Shown: positions 1 to 8,114 of the stretch, one piece after another | Layout: every line of letters starts with the position of its first letter | Position numbering within the stretch: position 1 is the stretch's first letter | Assembly: GCA_039654915.1 (NCBI GenBank) | Contig: CM077595.1 | Span: 50,747,501 to 50,811,500 of the forward strand | From: Aquilaria yunnanensis | Taxonomy: Eukaryota > Streptophyta > Magnoliopsida > Malvales > Thymelaeaceae | Length of the DNA stretch: 64,000 nucleotides | Direction of reading: 5' to 3' | The notes under the pieces: generated by a model | The model's database searches: none | Told to the model about the DNA's origin: nothing | The model's input: only the letters and a program-made list of their open reading frames with translations | Program-made: the position numbers and the translations under genes

Positions 1-128
1 GATGTCGATTCTTGACGACGACGTTGCCGAGCTGCCAGCAAGTTTGTATTTTGCCGAAGAAACTTTTTTCTCTTGTAAATCCTTAAGAGTTTTCTGGCCT
101 TAACCAATTTTTCTGCTTTGTTGCACAG

Positions 129-1183
129 CGGAGGTGGCCGCTCCTGACTGGGTTGCCGAACATGCCCGCAAGAGGGCCCTTCGGGATGCCCAAGTCCCAG
201 CAGGGAAAGTTCCGAAGGAGCCCTTCTGGACGTTCACGGAGGACATGAATATGTACTCCGAGGACTGTCCCAAGATGGCCAGGCAGATGTGCAAAGGGGT
301 TTTTACTGAGGCCTCTTACAAGGCCCTTACGGAGGCTTACCCTGGCGACATCTCTTTGGCCGCCAAACTCACTGAACACGCCGCCCAGGTATGCTTCACT
401 GTTTCCTTAGTGCCAATTTCGCCTTTGCTTTTTAATTAGCATCATTTTCCCTTTGTTTGCTTTTTTTTGCAGCTGATGGGGTACGCCGGGTTGCTCCGTG
501 TTCGGGTGGCGCGAAAGTCAGAAAGGAGGGCGTCACTCTGGGACCTTTATACCAAGATGAAGGCCCAGTGTTCGGCGTTGGCTGCCGATGATGCCCAGCT
601 GAAGCAGTCTTCGGAGAAGGAAGTTTCTGAACTTCGGGATGGGTTCATAAAAGAGAAAGGGGAACTTGAGAAAAGCACCTCCCAGAAACTTTCCGACGTC
701 GGTTCTCGGGTGGCGGAGCTGACTTCGACCGTAGAAGCGATTCAAAAGGATAAGTCAGAAAGTGACGCAATCCTTGCAAAGACGCTCGAGGAAAAGGCGC
801 AGCTCGAAGCCGAGGTCGCATCTCTGAAGAAGCCTTCAGAAGAGAAGAAGAAGATGAAGGCATTGAAGAAAAAGCTTAAGGATCTGGAGAAGGATTACGC
901 GGATCTGGAGAAGGACTATGCAGATTTGGCGGTCAAAAAGCGGGAGTCCGATGATATGACGAAGTTGGGCTTTCAAGACGGCTTCTGTCTTGCTCGGCAC
1001 CAAATTCTGCAGAAGTTCCCAGATTTCGACCTCTCCTTCCTCGAAGGCATGAACATCCCGAAGGAGCCTCGGTGGACTTGGTCCAAGATCGAGCACTTGA
1101 AACTGCCTCCTTCTTTCTCGGCGCCGAAGGCTGCTGACAAAGGCACAGAGGCTGGCAGTTCTCAAGACGCCGAGGTTCCTTAG
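129..1183 (+). CDS. antisense accessory ORF (aORF) of Tat1, 3' exons
   Basis: This ORF runs opposite to gag-pol of its own element and converges on it. I read two exons: 129-388, after a pyrimidine-rich acceptor ending GCACAG, and 473-1183, joined in frame by removing the GT-AG intron 389-472. The first exon carries KVPKEPFWTFTEDMN; the second starts LMGYAGLLRV, then a long Lys/Glu coiled coil with a duplicated 8-residue unit (KDLEKDYADLEKDYADL, near 880-930), then FQDGFCLARHQILQKFPDF and a PRWTWSKIEHLKLPP tail. The same domains occur, decayed, in Tat2 at 53309-57840. Proteins of this kind are annotated in plants as putative gypsy-type transposon or gag-like coiled-coil proteins; Grande-like Tat elements are known to carry an antisense gene in this place. 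Function is unknown. The N-terminal exon lies left of the window; bases 1-40 may be the end of an exon. Confidence 0.75.
389..472 (+). other. intron in Tat1 aORF
   Basis: The 84-bp stretch begins CAG/GTATGC and ends in a T-rich tract and GCAG. The codons on each side (ending GCCGCCCAG, starting CTGATGGGG) are complete and in the same frame after removal. Read through, the first exon would end within about 17 codons. Tat2 has an equivalent break between the same two domains. Confidence 0.7.
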
Positions 1184-1320
1184 TTTGTAATAGGGCCTTT
1201 TGTCTTCATTTTCTTCTTCTTTTTTGTAGTCTTTCAGCAACTTTCTTCTCTGTAAGCACTCTTTGGCTCAATAGATAAAAATTTGGCTAAGTATTTTTTT
1301 CCAGATCCCTTTGTTTTCCC

Positions 1321-1541
1321 TTTGTCCCGAACATAATTCGCTCGAGAGACTTCGGAAAACCATACTCTTGCTTTCCTTTGTCCCGAACATTTTCGCTCAA
1401 GGGACTTCGGAAGACCATACTTTTGCTTTCCTTTGTCCCGAACATATTCGCTCAAGGGACTTCGGAAGACCATACTTTTGCTTTCCTTTGTCCCGAACAT
1501 ATTCGCTCAAGGGACTTCGGAAAACCATACTTTTGCTTTCC
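1321..1541. repeat. four tandem copies of a 55-56 bp unit
   Basis: Units start with TTTGTCCCGAACAT at 1321, 1377, 1432 and 1487. Each also contains TTCGCTCAAGGGACTTCGG and CCATACTTTTGC; the first is the most diverged. The array lies between the 3' end of the aORF (1183) and the 3' end of pol (about 1645), exactly where the two convergent reading frames meet. Tat2 seems to keep one diverged unit near 53140-53190. Confidence 0.9.
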
Positions 1542-1731
1542 TCGGCGATTGCTTTCATGAGACTCTTGTTTTGCACTTCTTCAGGATCTTTTTACTTAGA
1601 CAAATTTGTCCAACTTGTGCAATACAACTTTCCCACCAAACTTTTTAGGCATAGAATTTTTTCAAGGCCTCTGAGTGCCAAGTGTTTTTTAATTCTATGC
1701 CTTCGGCATCGTCGAGCTTATAAACTCCTTT

Positions 1732-3771
1732 TCATACTTCGGCAAGCACCAGGTAGGGTCCTTCCCAATTTGCGCGAAGTACCCCGTGGGACGACTTTCG
1801 GGGTGCAAATTCAGCCTTTCGGAGAACGAGATCTCCCTTCTTTATTCCTTTTGGCCTGGCGCGTAGGTTTATGGCTGCTGCCACTCTTTGCTGGAAAGCT
1901 TTCCTTCTCAGCCTGGCTACTTCTCTGTGTTCGCTGACGAGGTCGAGCTTGGTTCTCAGGCCGAGGTCATTTCCTTTTTCATCGAACACTTGGACTCGTA
2001 TTGACGATTGTACTACCTCGACAGGGATGATGGCCTCTGTACCGAAGACGAGTGAAAAAGGCGTTTCCCCTGTGGCTCTTTGGGGTGTTGTTCGGTAGCT
2101 CCATAACACGCTTTGCAGTTCTCCTGGCCATTTCCCTTTTGCTTCTCCCAATCTCTTTCTCAGACCATCTTTTATGGTCCTGTTAGATACTTCCACCTGC
2201 CCATTACTTCGGGGGTGAGCTACTGAGGCGAAGTGCATTTTTGTCCCGAGGTCGCTAATGAACTCTTGGAATCCTTTGTCTATGAACTGGGATCCGTTGT
2301 CCGCTACGAGTACCCTCGGTATGCCGAATCTGCATACGATGTTTTTCCATACGAACTTCTGCACTTCTTTTGCCGAGATAGTTGTCAGGGGTTCTGCCTC
2401 GACCCACTTAGAGAAATAGTCGACTGCTACTACGCAGAACTTCACGCCTCCAGGCGCCGTTGGGAGTGGCCCAATGAGATCTATGCCCCAAACTGCGAAG
2501 GGCCAAGGATAGTCTGCCGAAGTCACGAACTCTAAGGGTGTTCTTTGGATGTTCGCATGTCTCTGGCAACTACCACATTTCTGGACGAACTGCTTGGCGT
2601 CCTTTCTCAGGGTAGGCCAGAAGTATCCTTGGCGAAGTATCACTGTTGCCAGGGCGTCGGTTCCGATGTGCGAACCACAGGCACCTTCGTGAACTTCTTC
2701 GAGGATCATTTCAGTATCCTCTTCACTAACACACCTCTGTAGTGGATTTGCATATCCTTGCCGATATAATTCCTCTCCAATTATGAAGAAACGTCCGGAG
2801 CGCCTTCGCACTTTTGCGGCTTCGCTGGGGTCTTCGGGGAGTGTGTTGGTTGCGAGATACGTTTTGATTGGTTCTTTCCATCCTTTCCCCGAGGTCGCTA
2901 TGCTTAATACCGTGATGCTGGGGTGGCTTAGCACCTCGGTGCAGGTTCTCGACTTCGCCAAACAGTCTGCCTCAGCATTTTCCCGTCGGGGTACGTTCTC
3001 GATTTTCACGACGTCGAACTCCCGAATAAGCTTTGTTACCAACTCATGGTATTTTGCCAAGGTCGGGTCTTTCGCGCCATAGTCCCCTGCCATTTGCCGG
3101 ACTACCAGCTGGGAATCACTATGGGCTTTCAAGTTCCTCACGCCAATTTTTCTGGCCAGGCGCAATCCCGCTATGAGGGCCTCATATTCGGCCATATTGT
3201 TGGTGGCGTTGAAACTGAACTTGATGGCCTTCATTACTTCTAGGCCTTCGGGGCCTCTGAAAATCACTCCAGCTCCCTGGTGTTCGGATCCTGAGGCCCC
3301 GTCAACATATAACATCCATTCTGGCTCGTCTTCGCCCGAAAATGAATGTCCCTCCTCGGTGTTTGGTACTTCGGCGATGAAGTCTGCCAAAGCTTGAGCT
3401 TTTATAGCTTTCCGGGGTTCATACGTGATGTCGTGTTCGCCAAGCTCTATACACCACTTGGAAAGCCTTCCCGAGTGATCAACTTTCCTCATAACATCCC
3501 GTAGAGGCAGGGTACTTCGGACGATAATGGGGTGAGCCTGAAAGTATGGTCGTAGCCTTCTCCCTGCAAGCACTAAGGCATATATAGCTTTTTGAAGCAA
3601 AGGGTACTTGACTTCGGCGCCATGCAGGGACTTGCTGACATAGTAGACCGGCCATTGCTTTGGCCCTTCTTCTTTCACGAGGACCGAGCTCACAGCTTTT
3701 TTTGTGACGGCGAGGTATAACACGAGGGGCTTTCCCTCCCGAGGTTGCCGCAGAGTCGGCAGGCTGGCCAA
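1732..3771 (-). CDS. pol: Tat1 pol, 3' part: RNase H, archaeal-type RNase H, integrase
   Basis: Same frame as the upstream PR-RT block, parted from it only by the TAG at 3790-3792. The first RNase H (LYLAVTKKAVSSVLV) lacks the usual catalytic TDAS Asp. The second has the D-E-D-D set in YVDGASG, NNMAEYEALI, SDSQLVV and ENAEADCLAK, as expected of Tat elements, where the acquired archaeal-type RNase H takes over. Integrase follows with an HHCC finger (HEGACGSHIG...CGSCQRH) and the DD-E triad in WGIDLIGPLP, VADNGSQF and NGQVEVSNR. A TGA at 1732-1734 interrupts the C-terminus; the frame runs on as KGVYKLDDAEG to a TAA at 1645-1647, so the natural end is probably 1645. The listed start (3771) is only the first start-like codon after the TAG, not a true start. 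Confidence 0.88.
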   Translation of the reverse strand: MASLPTLRQPREGKPLVLYLAVTKKAVSSVLVKEEGPKQWPVYYVSKSLHGAEVKYPLLQKAIYALVLAGRRLRPYFQAHPIIVRSTLPLRDVMRKVDHSGRLSKWCIELGEHDITYEPRKAIKAQALADFIAEVPNTEEGHSFSGEDEPEWMLYVDGASGSEHQGAGVIFRGPEGLEVMKAIKFSFNATNNMAEYEALIAGLRLARKIGVRNLKAHSDSQLVVRQMAGDYGAKDPTLAKYHELVTKLIREFDVVKIENVPRRENAEADCLAKSRTCTEVLSHPSITVLSIATSGKGWKEPIKTYLATNTLPEDPSEAAKVRRRSGRFFIIGEELYRQGYANPLQRCVSEEDTEMILEEVHEGACGSHIGTDALATVILRQGYFWPTLRKDAKQFVQKCGSCQRHANIQRTPLEFVTSADYPWPFAVWGIDLIGPLPTAPGGVKFCVVAVDYFSKWVEAEPLTTISAKEVQKFVWKNIVCRFGIPRVLVADNGSQFIDKGFQEFISDLGTKMHFASVAHPRSNGQVEVSNRTIKDGLRKRLGEAKGKWPGELQSVLWSYRTTPQRATGETPFSLVFGTEAIIPVEVVQSSIRVQVFDEKGNDLGLRTKLDLVSEHREVARLRRKAFQQRVAAAINLRARPKGIKKGDLVLRKAEFAPRKSSHGVLRANWEGPYLVLAEV

Positions 3772-3789
3772 GTAGACTTTGAGTTCTTC

Positions 3790-5403
3790 CTAGGCTTTTT
3801 GGCAATCTTCATCCCAAGGATGACCATTCTTTCCGAGGTCGCCTTCCATTTTTGCTGCCTTTGTGAGCACTTTGAAGAAGGGTCGACACCTATCTCCGTA
3901 CCTGGAAATAAACCTGCTCAGAGAGGTTATTCTTCCGGTGAGTCTTTGCACGTCTTTGACTGTGGCAGGAGTTCGGAATTCAAGCAGAGCCTGAATCTTC
4001 TCGGGGTTAGCATCGATGCCTCTTTCGGATACCATGTACCCAAGGAACTTTCCCGAGGTCGCCCCGAAGATGCATTTCTCAGGATTAAGGCGTATCCCGA
4101 AGGCTCTGAGTTTTTGGAAGGTTTCCTCTAAATCTACAACGTGGTGGCCAGGCAGTTTGCTTTTGACTATCATATCATCAACATACACCTCCATGTTCCT
4201 CCCCATTTGGTCTTTGAAGACTTTGTTCATCAGCCTCTGGTAGGTGGCTCCTGCATTCTTGAGCCCGAAGGGCATCCTAATATAGCAATATGTTCCTCCC
4301 TCAGTGATGAAGGCAGTCTTCTCTTCATCTTCGGGGTCCATCCTTATCTGATGGTAGCCACTGAAAGCGTCCAGGAAACTTAGGAGCCCGTACTCGGCAG
4401 TTGAATCTACCAGTTGGTCTATTGGCGGAAGAGGATATGAATCTTTCGGGCAAGCATCATTCAAATTTCTGAAGTCGATGCACATCCGGAGCTTACTACT
4501 TCCTTCTTTTGTGGCAATTAGCACGTTGCTTAGCCATTCGGGGTAGTTTACTTCCCGGATAATGCTAGCGTCTATCAGACGCTGGACTTCGGTCTTGATG
4601 AAGTCACTTTTGTGAGCTGAGATGCTCCGTTTCTTTTGCCGGACAGGTTTTACTTCCGGGCTCGCTTTGAGGCTATGCTGGATTACGCGAGGGTTTACCC
4701 CTGGCATGTCCTTCGGCGAGTAGGCGAACAGATCTTTATTTGTAAGCAGAAAAGATACAAGCTTTTCCTTGTCTCCTTCGGCCATGCTTTTCCCTATTCG
4801 GGTACTATGGCCTGGGACAAGCTCTACTTTTTCTGTTTCCGCTTTTGTGGGATGTTCTGCCTCGCCCCTTTCCAGCTCTTTTGCTTCTACAGCATGTGCT
4901 AAGTTGCTTGCTGGAGCCTTTCGTGCTCGGACGAACACCTTTCTCACCTCGCTTTGATCAATGAAGATCTTTGCGTCTCCATTTTTGGTGGCGAAGGAGA
5001 CGGTCAAGTACTTTACATCAGGGCGAATGTGCAAATTTCCCTGTGTCTGTCTGCCGAGGATGGCGTTGTATGACGAAGGAACGTCCATGACTATGAATCT
5101 TGCCATGGTAGAGGCAAACAACTCAGCAGTTCCTTTCTCCGAAGTTCCTTTCATCATCAAGGGGAGGTCGATCCACCCGAGGACAGGTAGCTCAGATGGT
5201 CCTACGCCGAACGTGGGTGAAGTAACAGCCTTGAGGTCACTCCTGGATACGCCCAAGCTTGGCAGCAAATGTGAGAACAAGACGTCTGTGTTTGACCCAT
5301 CGTCCAGCAGTACCCTCTTGACGTCCCAGTTTCCTATCCTCGCCATTATCAGCAATGGATCGTCATGGGGAAATATGATGGTGGAGCCATCCTCGCGGGC
5401 CAA
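3790..5403 (-). CDS. pol: Tat1 pol, 5' part: aspartic protease and reverse transcriptase
   Basis: The protease region has VLLDDGSNTDVLF as its active-site loop and NAILGRQTQG near its end. The reverse transcriptase shows SKLRMCIDFRNLNDACPKD, LLSFLDAFSGYHQI, RMPFGLKNAGATYQRLM and the intact catalytic box YVDDMIVKS. These forms are typical of the Tat/Retand group of Ty3/gypsy. The block closes at TAG 3790-3792 and continues in the same frame into RNase H, so it is one broken polyprotein. Gag upstream is also in the same frame, so gag-pol was probably made as a single ORF. The ATG at 5403 follows a TAG at 5419-5421 and is unlikely to be the original start. Confidence 0.9.
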   Translation of the reverse strand: MAREDGSTIIFPHDDPLLIMARIGNWDVKRVLLDDGSNTDVLFSHLLPSLGVSRSDLKAVTSPTFGVGPSELPVLGWIDLPLMMKGTSEKGTAELFASTMARFIVMDVPSSYNAILGRQTQGNLHIRPDVKYLTVSFATKNGDAKIFIDQSEVRKVFVRARKAPASNLAHAVEAKELERGEAEHPTKAETEKVELVPGHSTRIGKSMAEGDKEKLVSFLLTNKDLFAYSPKDMPGVNPRVIQHSLKASPEVKPVRQKKRSISAHKSDFIKTEVQRLIDASIIREVNYPEWLSNVLIATKEGSSKLRMCIDFRNLNDACPKDSYPLPPIDQLVDSTAEYGLLSFLDAFSGYHQIRMDPEDEEKTAFITEGGTYCYIRMPFGLKNAGATYQRLMNKVFKDQMGRNMEVYVDDMIVKSKLPGHHVVDLEETFQKLRAFGIRLNPEKCIFGATSGKFLGYMVSERGIDANPEKIQALLEFRTPATVKDVQRLTGRITSLSRFISRYGDRCRPFFKVLTKAAKMEGDLGKNGHPWDEDCQKA

Positions 5404-5418
5404 TTTTTTCGTTGGGCT

Positions 5419-5781
5419 CTAATATTCCATCACCGCTATCTCTCTGGCCCTTCTTTTTCTTTCCAAGGATGGAAGTCCGGTTGTGATCATCTGTATTACT
5501 CCTGCCGAAGGTGGAGGACGTCTTCTCGGACTTCGGTTCCTTCGCCTGTCTGAATCGTAATCCTCGTCATCGGGCTTTCCTTCTTCCTCTTTTTTCCCCT
5601 TCGGGCAAGGGATTCTCAAATAACGCCGAAGCTGGCCCTGCTTTATCAGTGATTCAATTTACTTTTTCAACTGAAAGCAGTCTTCGGTGTCATGACCGTG
5701 ATCATGGTGGAACTGACAGACCTTCTTCATGTTCCTTCTGTTGTCAGCAGTCATGCCCCTCGGTCGTTGGATTTGAGCACC
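5419..5781 (-). pseudogene. gag: Tat1 gag C-terminal tail and gag-pol junction, with in-frame stops
   Basis: Downstream of the stop at 5782-5784 the gag frame continues through [19 protein letters not shown], the Cys/His motif seen before the protease in Tat gag proteins. A TAA follows directly, then RRYLRIPCPKG, an Arg-rich DDEDYDSDRRRNRSPRR stretch, and a TAG at 5419-5421. All is in the gag-pol frame, so the breaks are point stops, not frameshifts. Confidence 0.7.
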
Positions 5782-6972
5782 CTATTTTTCCAACGCCATG
5801 AGGACGTTAGCCCTCGTGGTGCTCAGTGGTGTAAAGTTTTGGGGCTTCCTTCCTCCTACTCGCATTCTCCGAGGTCGGCCTAACTGTTCCGTTGGACACC
5901 GGGCTTGCTGGCTGGACCCTTCGCCACGAGCGTGAATATGGTCAGCCTTCGGTCCAGTCATTCTCAGCTCTTCGGCTGTCATATGTTGTTTAGCCCTTCG
6001 GTAGAATTCTCCCAGCGAGTCTGGGGGGTCTTTGGAGAATTCATAAAACAAGTGCGAATCCCTCCGGAGGCCCCTTGTCATGGCGAGGATGCGGATTTCA
6101 GGACGAAAGTCCGGAACACTGAGGGCCTCTCTGTTGAACCTCTCGACATAGTCACGGATGGTCTCCCCGTTTCTTTGTGCTATGTCGAACATCTGGACGG
6201 GCATCTTCACCGTCGGCTTGCTCCCAATGAACTGTTGGGTAAACGCTGTGGACAGCTCCTGGAACCCCCTGATATTTTCGGGAGGCAGGGAATTGTACCA
6301 GGCAGTTGCTGGTCCTGCGAGGGTGACTTCGAAGCACTTGCAGAGCGTAGCATCGTCAGCCCCGTGTAGCACCATGCTGCATTTATACTTTGTTAGGTGG
6401 GCCTGGGGATCAGTCCGACCCTCATAGGTCTCTAGCCGAGGTAGCCTGAAGTCACTTGGCATGGCCGCCTCGACCATTGTTCGGGCGAAAGGAGTTTCAT
6501 CTCCAGAGACGGTTTCAGTTAGCCTGGCCCAAACAGGCTTGCGTGCCACCAGCTGTTCCACTCTCTCCAGTCTTGCCAAGACTTTTTCCAGGAGGAGCGT
6601 AGCACTGGGCTCCTCTTCCTGGTGCTTGGAGGTTCTTGGGTAAAAGGACTGTTGCCGTCTCCTTGGGGAGCGACTTCGGTACCGAGGTGAGGGGGACCTT
6701 GCCTCTGGCGACAAACTTCTCCTGGACGGGACTTCGGGTCGTTCAGACCTCGCTCTTTCCGCCAGCCGTGCTCCGAGGGGTAAGTTATCTGTCGAGGACT
6801 CTTCCCGTGGCTCTCCACTTCCCGAGCTATGACGGGTTGCCCTTGGGCTTTTCTCCCGAGGTCGTGCTGGCGAAGTGGGTTTTTGCGCCTGGGCTGGTTG
6901 CGGCCACCTTCGGTCTATCTGTTGTGTCATTTCAGCCACAACAGGCCTCTGAAAGTCTCGTAAAAAACCCAT
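5782..6972 (-). CDS. gag: Tat1 gag (capsid region)
   Basis: The frame is open from 7173, inside the LTR, but the first Met downstream of the primer-binding site is at 6972 (MGFLRDFQRP), so I start there. A Ser/Pro/Arg-rich segment (RSLSPEARSPSPRYRSRSP) precedes the retrotransposon gag domain: PSDFRLPRLETYEGRTDPQAHL, LAGPATAWYNSLPP, FQELSTAFTQQF and RNGETIRDYVERFNRE, all standard for Ty3/gypsy Gag. It ends at TAG 5782-5784, after which the same frame carries the Cys/His motif. It would form the virus-like particle in the cytoplasm. Confidence 0.88.
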   Translation of the reverse strand: MGFLRDFQRPVVAEMTQQIDRRWPQPAQAQKPTSPARPREKSPRATRHSSGSGEPREESSTDNLPLGARLAERARSERPEVPSRRSLSPEARSPSPRYRSRSPRRRQQSFYPRTSKHQEEEPSATLLLEKVLARLERVEQLVARKPVWARLTETVSGDETPFARTMVEAAMPSDFRLPRLETYEGRTDPQAHLTKYKCSMVLHGADDATLCKCFEVTLAGPATAWYNSLPPENIRGFQELSTAFTQQFIGSKPTVKMPVQMFDIAQRNGETIRDYVERFNREALSVPDFRPEIRILAMTRGLRRDSHLFYEFSKDPPDSLGEFYRRAKQHMTAEELRMTGPKADHIHARGEGSSQQARCPTEQLGRPRRMRVGGRKPQNFTPLSTTRANVLMALEK

Positions 6973-7121
6973 GGTGATGACAAGAGGGCGTTCCTCCTCA
7001 GGTAAGGAAGTCTCTGGGGGACTTTGTTCGGTAGCTGGTTGGGTCTCAGGCGCGGACGGGGACCTCGGGAGTCCTTTGTCCTTCGAACACCGAGTTTCGA
7101 CAATAGCTACCTGGGAGTAGT

Positions 7122-7139
7122 TTCCCACAGACGGCGCCA
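7122..7139 (-). other. primer-binding site of Tat1
   Basis: On the minus strand TGGCGCCGTCTGTGGGAA begins two bases after the LTR end. The first nine bases (TGGCGCCGT) are those complementary to the 3' end of plant tRNA-Asp. The same site follows the Tat2 5' LTR at 50866. Confidence 0.8.
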
Positions 7140-7141
7140 AA

Positions 7142-8114
7142 TGATGCCCTAAGGCATCTTCGTTTGCTGCCATGTTGACAGGTGGAGAGACTTCCTGAGG
7201 AGGCGAGCGCCTGGAGCTCTGGTTTCCCAGCTGAGTGTGCCTGAAAAGCTCAAAGAAGAGGTTAGGAGGTCCCCGGTTTGCTTTTCCGGGGAGGACCCTC
7301 CGACGCCCAAGTCAGTTTTCTGAGTGAAAGTGGAGGAAGAACACTAGGGGATCAAGTGTCTTGCCTGTTTTGTGTTTTCTCAGAGGGAGGAAAAATGCCC
7401 ATCCATTGCCCAGTCCCATTTCCTAGTATTTATAGGAGTAGCTGGTCCGTTCAGATCATGACACGTGTTCGATCAGATTTGATCTGTGCTTTTGGACCTA
7501 GGGGACAGGCAGCCGTTTGTAGCCTCCTTTAGCCCTGAACCCGGACAGGTTATGTCAGGACTGGGGGGGCTGCGGCGTGTCAGTTCGCCGTTCAGATGTG
7601 ACGTGTAGGGCTTGTGGGCGACAAGTCAGAGGCTCCTTAAATGCTCATATCGTACTCCCGAGGTCCCCTGGGCAAGGTCGCCCTTCGGTGCGTGCACCCT
7701 CTTCGGATTCTATCCGTCCTTCGGTGCGAGCACCTCTTTCGGGATCTATCCCATAGCTCTGGGAGTTCCCTTGATGAACACCTCCTTCGGGCCTCATACC
7801 CATAGTTAGGGGATTCCCTTGTTCAGGTGTTTCTTGTTCGGGGAAGATCCTCTTCGGGGTCTCTGCCTTCGGGGAGATTCTTCCTTGCTCCAGAGAGATG
7901 GCTCTCTTACCCGAAGACGGTCAGTTTGGCCCCTCGATGGAGACGGTGTTATCCTCGGAATTCCTGACGAGCTAACCGAAGTCTCGAGCTCATAGTGTTT
8001 GACTTCGCACCTTCCGAGGTCAGTTAAAAGATCCTCTCTTGGGTGACGTCAGACTCCTCGGCCAATATTCTGGCAGGGAGTTACTACCGAGGAGGCAATA
8101 GCCTTTGGCTATCA
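7142..8114 (-). repeat. 5' LTR of Tat1
   Basis: On the minus strand it opens TGATAGCC (ending at 8114) and closes ...GGCATCA at 7142, next to the primer-binding site. Both termini hold short inverted repeats: ATAGCC-TTT-GGCTAT near 8100-8112 and GATGCC-CTAA-GGCATC at 7143-7158. Length (973 bp) fits the Tat2 LTRs (924 and 927 bp), which share the TGATAGCC start and the GACTTGGGCG segment. Confidence 0.85.
7427..7434 (-). promoter_or_regulatory. TATA box of Tat1 LTR
   Basis: TATAAATA on the minus strand inside the context CTCCTATAAATACT, upstream of gag. The same octamer in the same context is in the Tat LTR fragment at 9627. Confidence 0.65.

Larger units (their letters stand above)
1..8114 (-). 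mobile_element. Tat-like Ty3/gypsy element Tat1 (left end off the window)
   Basis: Reading leftwards from 8114 the order is 5' LTR (8114-7142), primer-binding site, gag, protease, reverse transcriptase, RNase H, a second RNase H, integrase, a tandem-repeat spacer, then an accessory ORF on the opposite strand. The second RNase H and the antisense ORF are marks of the Tat lineage. The distal LTR is outside the window. The element sits inside a copia-type (T) LTR whose right part resumes at 8115 with GCTAG, so the missing left junction should carry the same five bases. The gag-pol frame has only in-frame stops and no frameshift that I found, so this is one of the best-preserved elements here. 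Confidence 0.9.
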
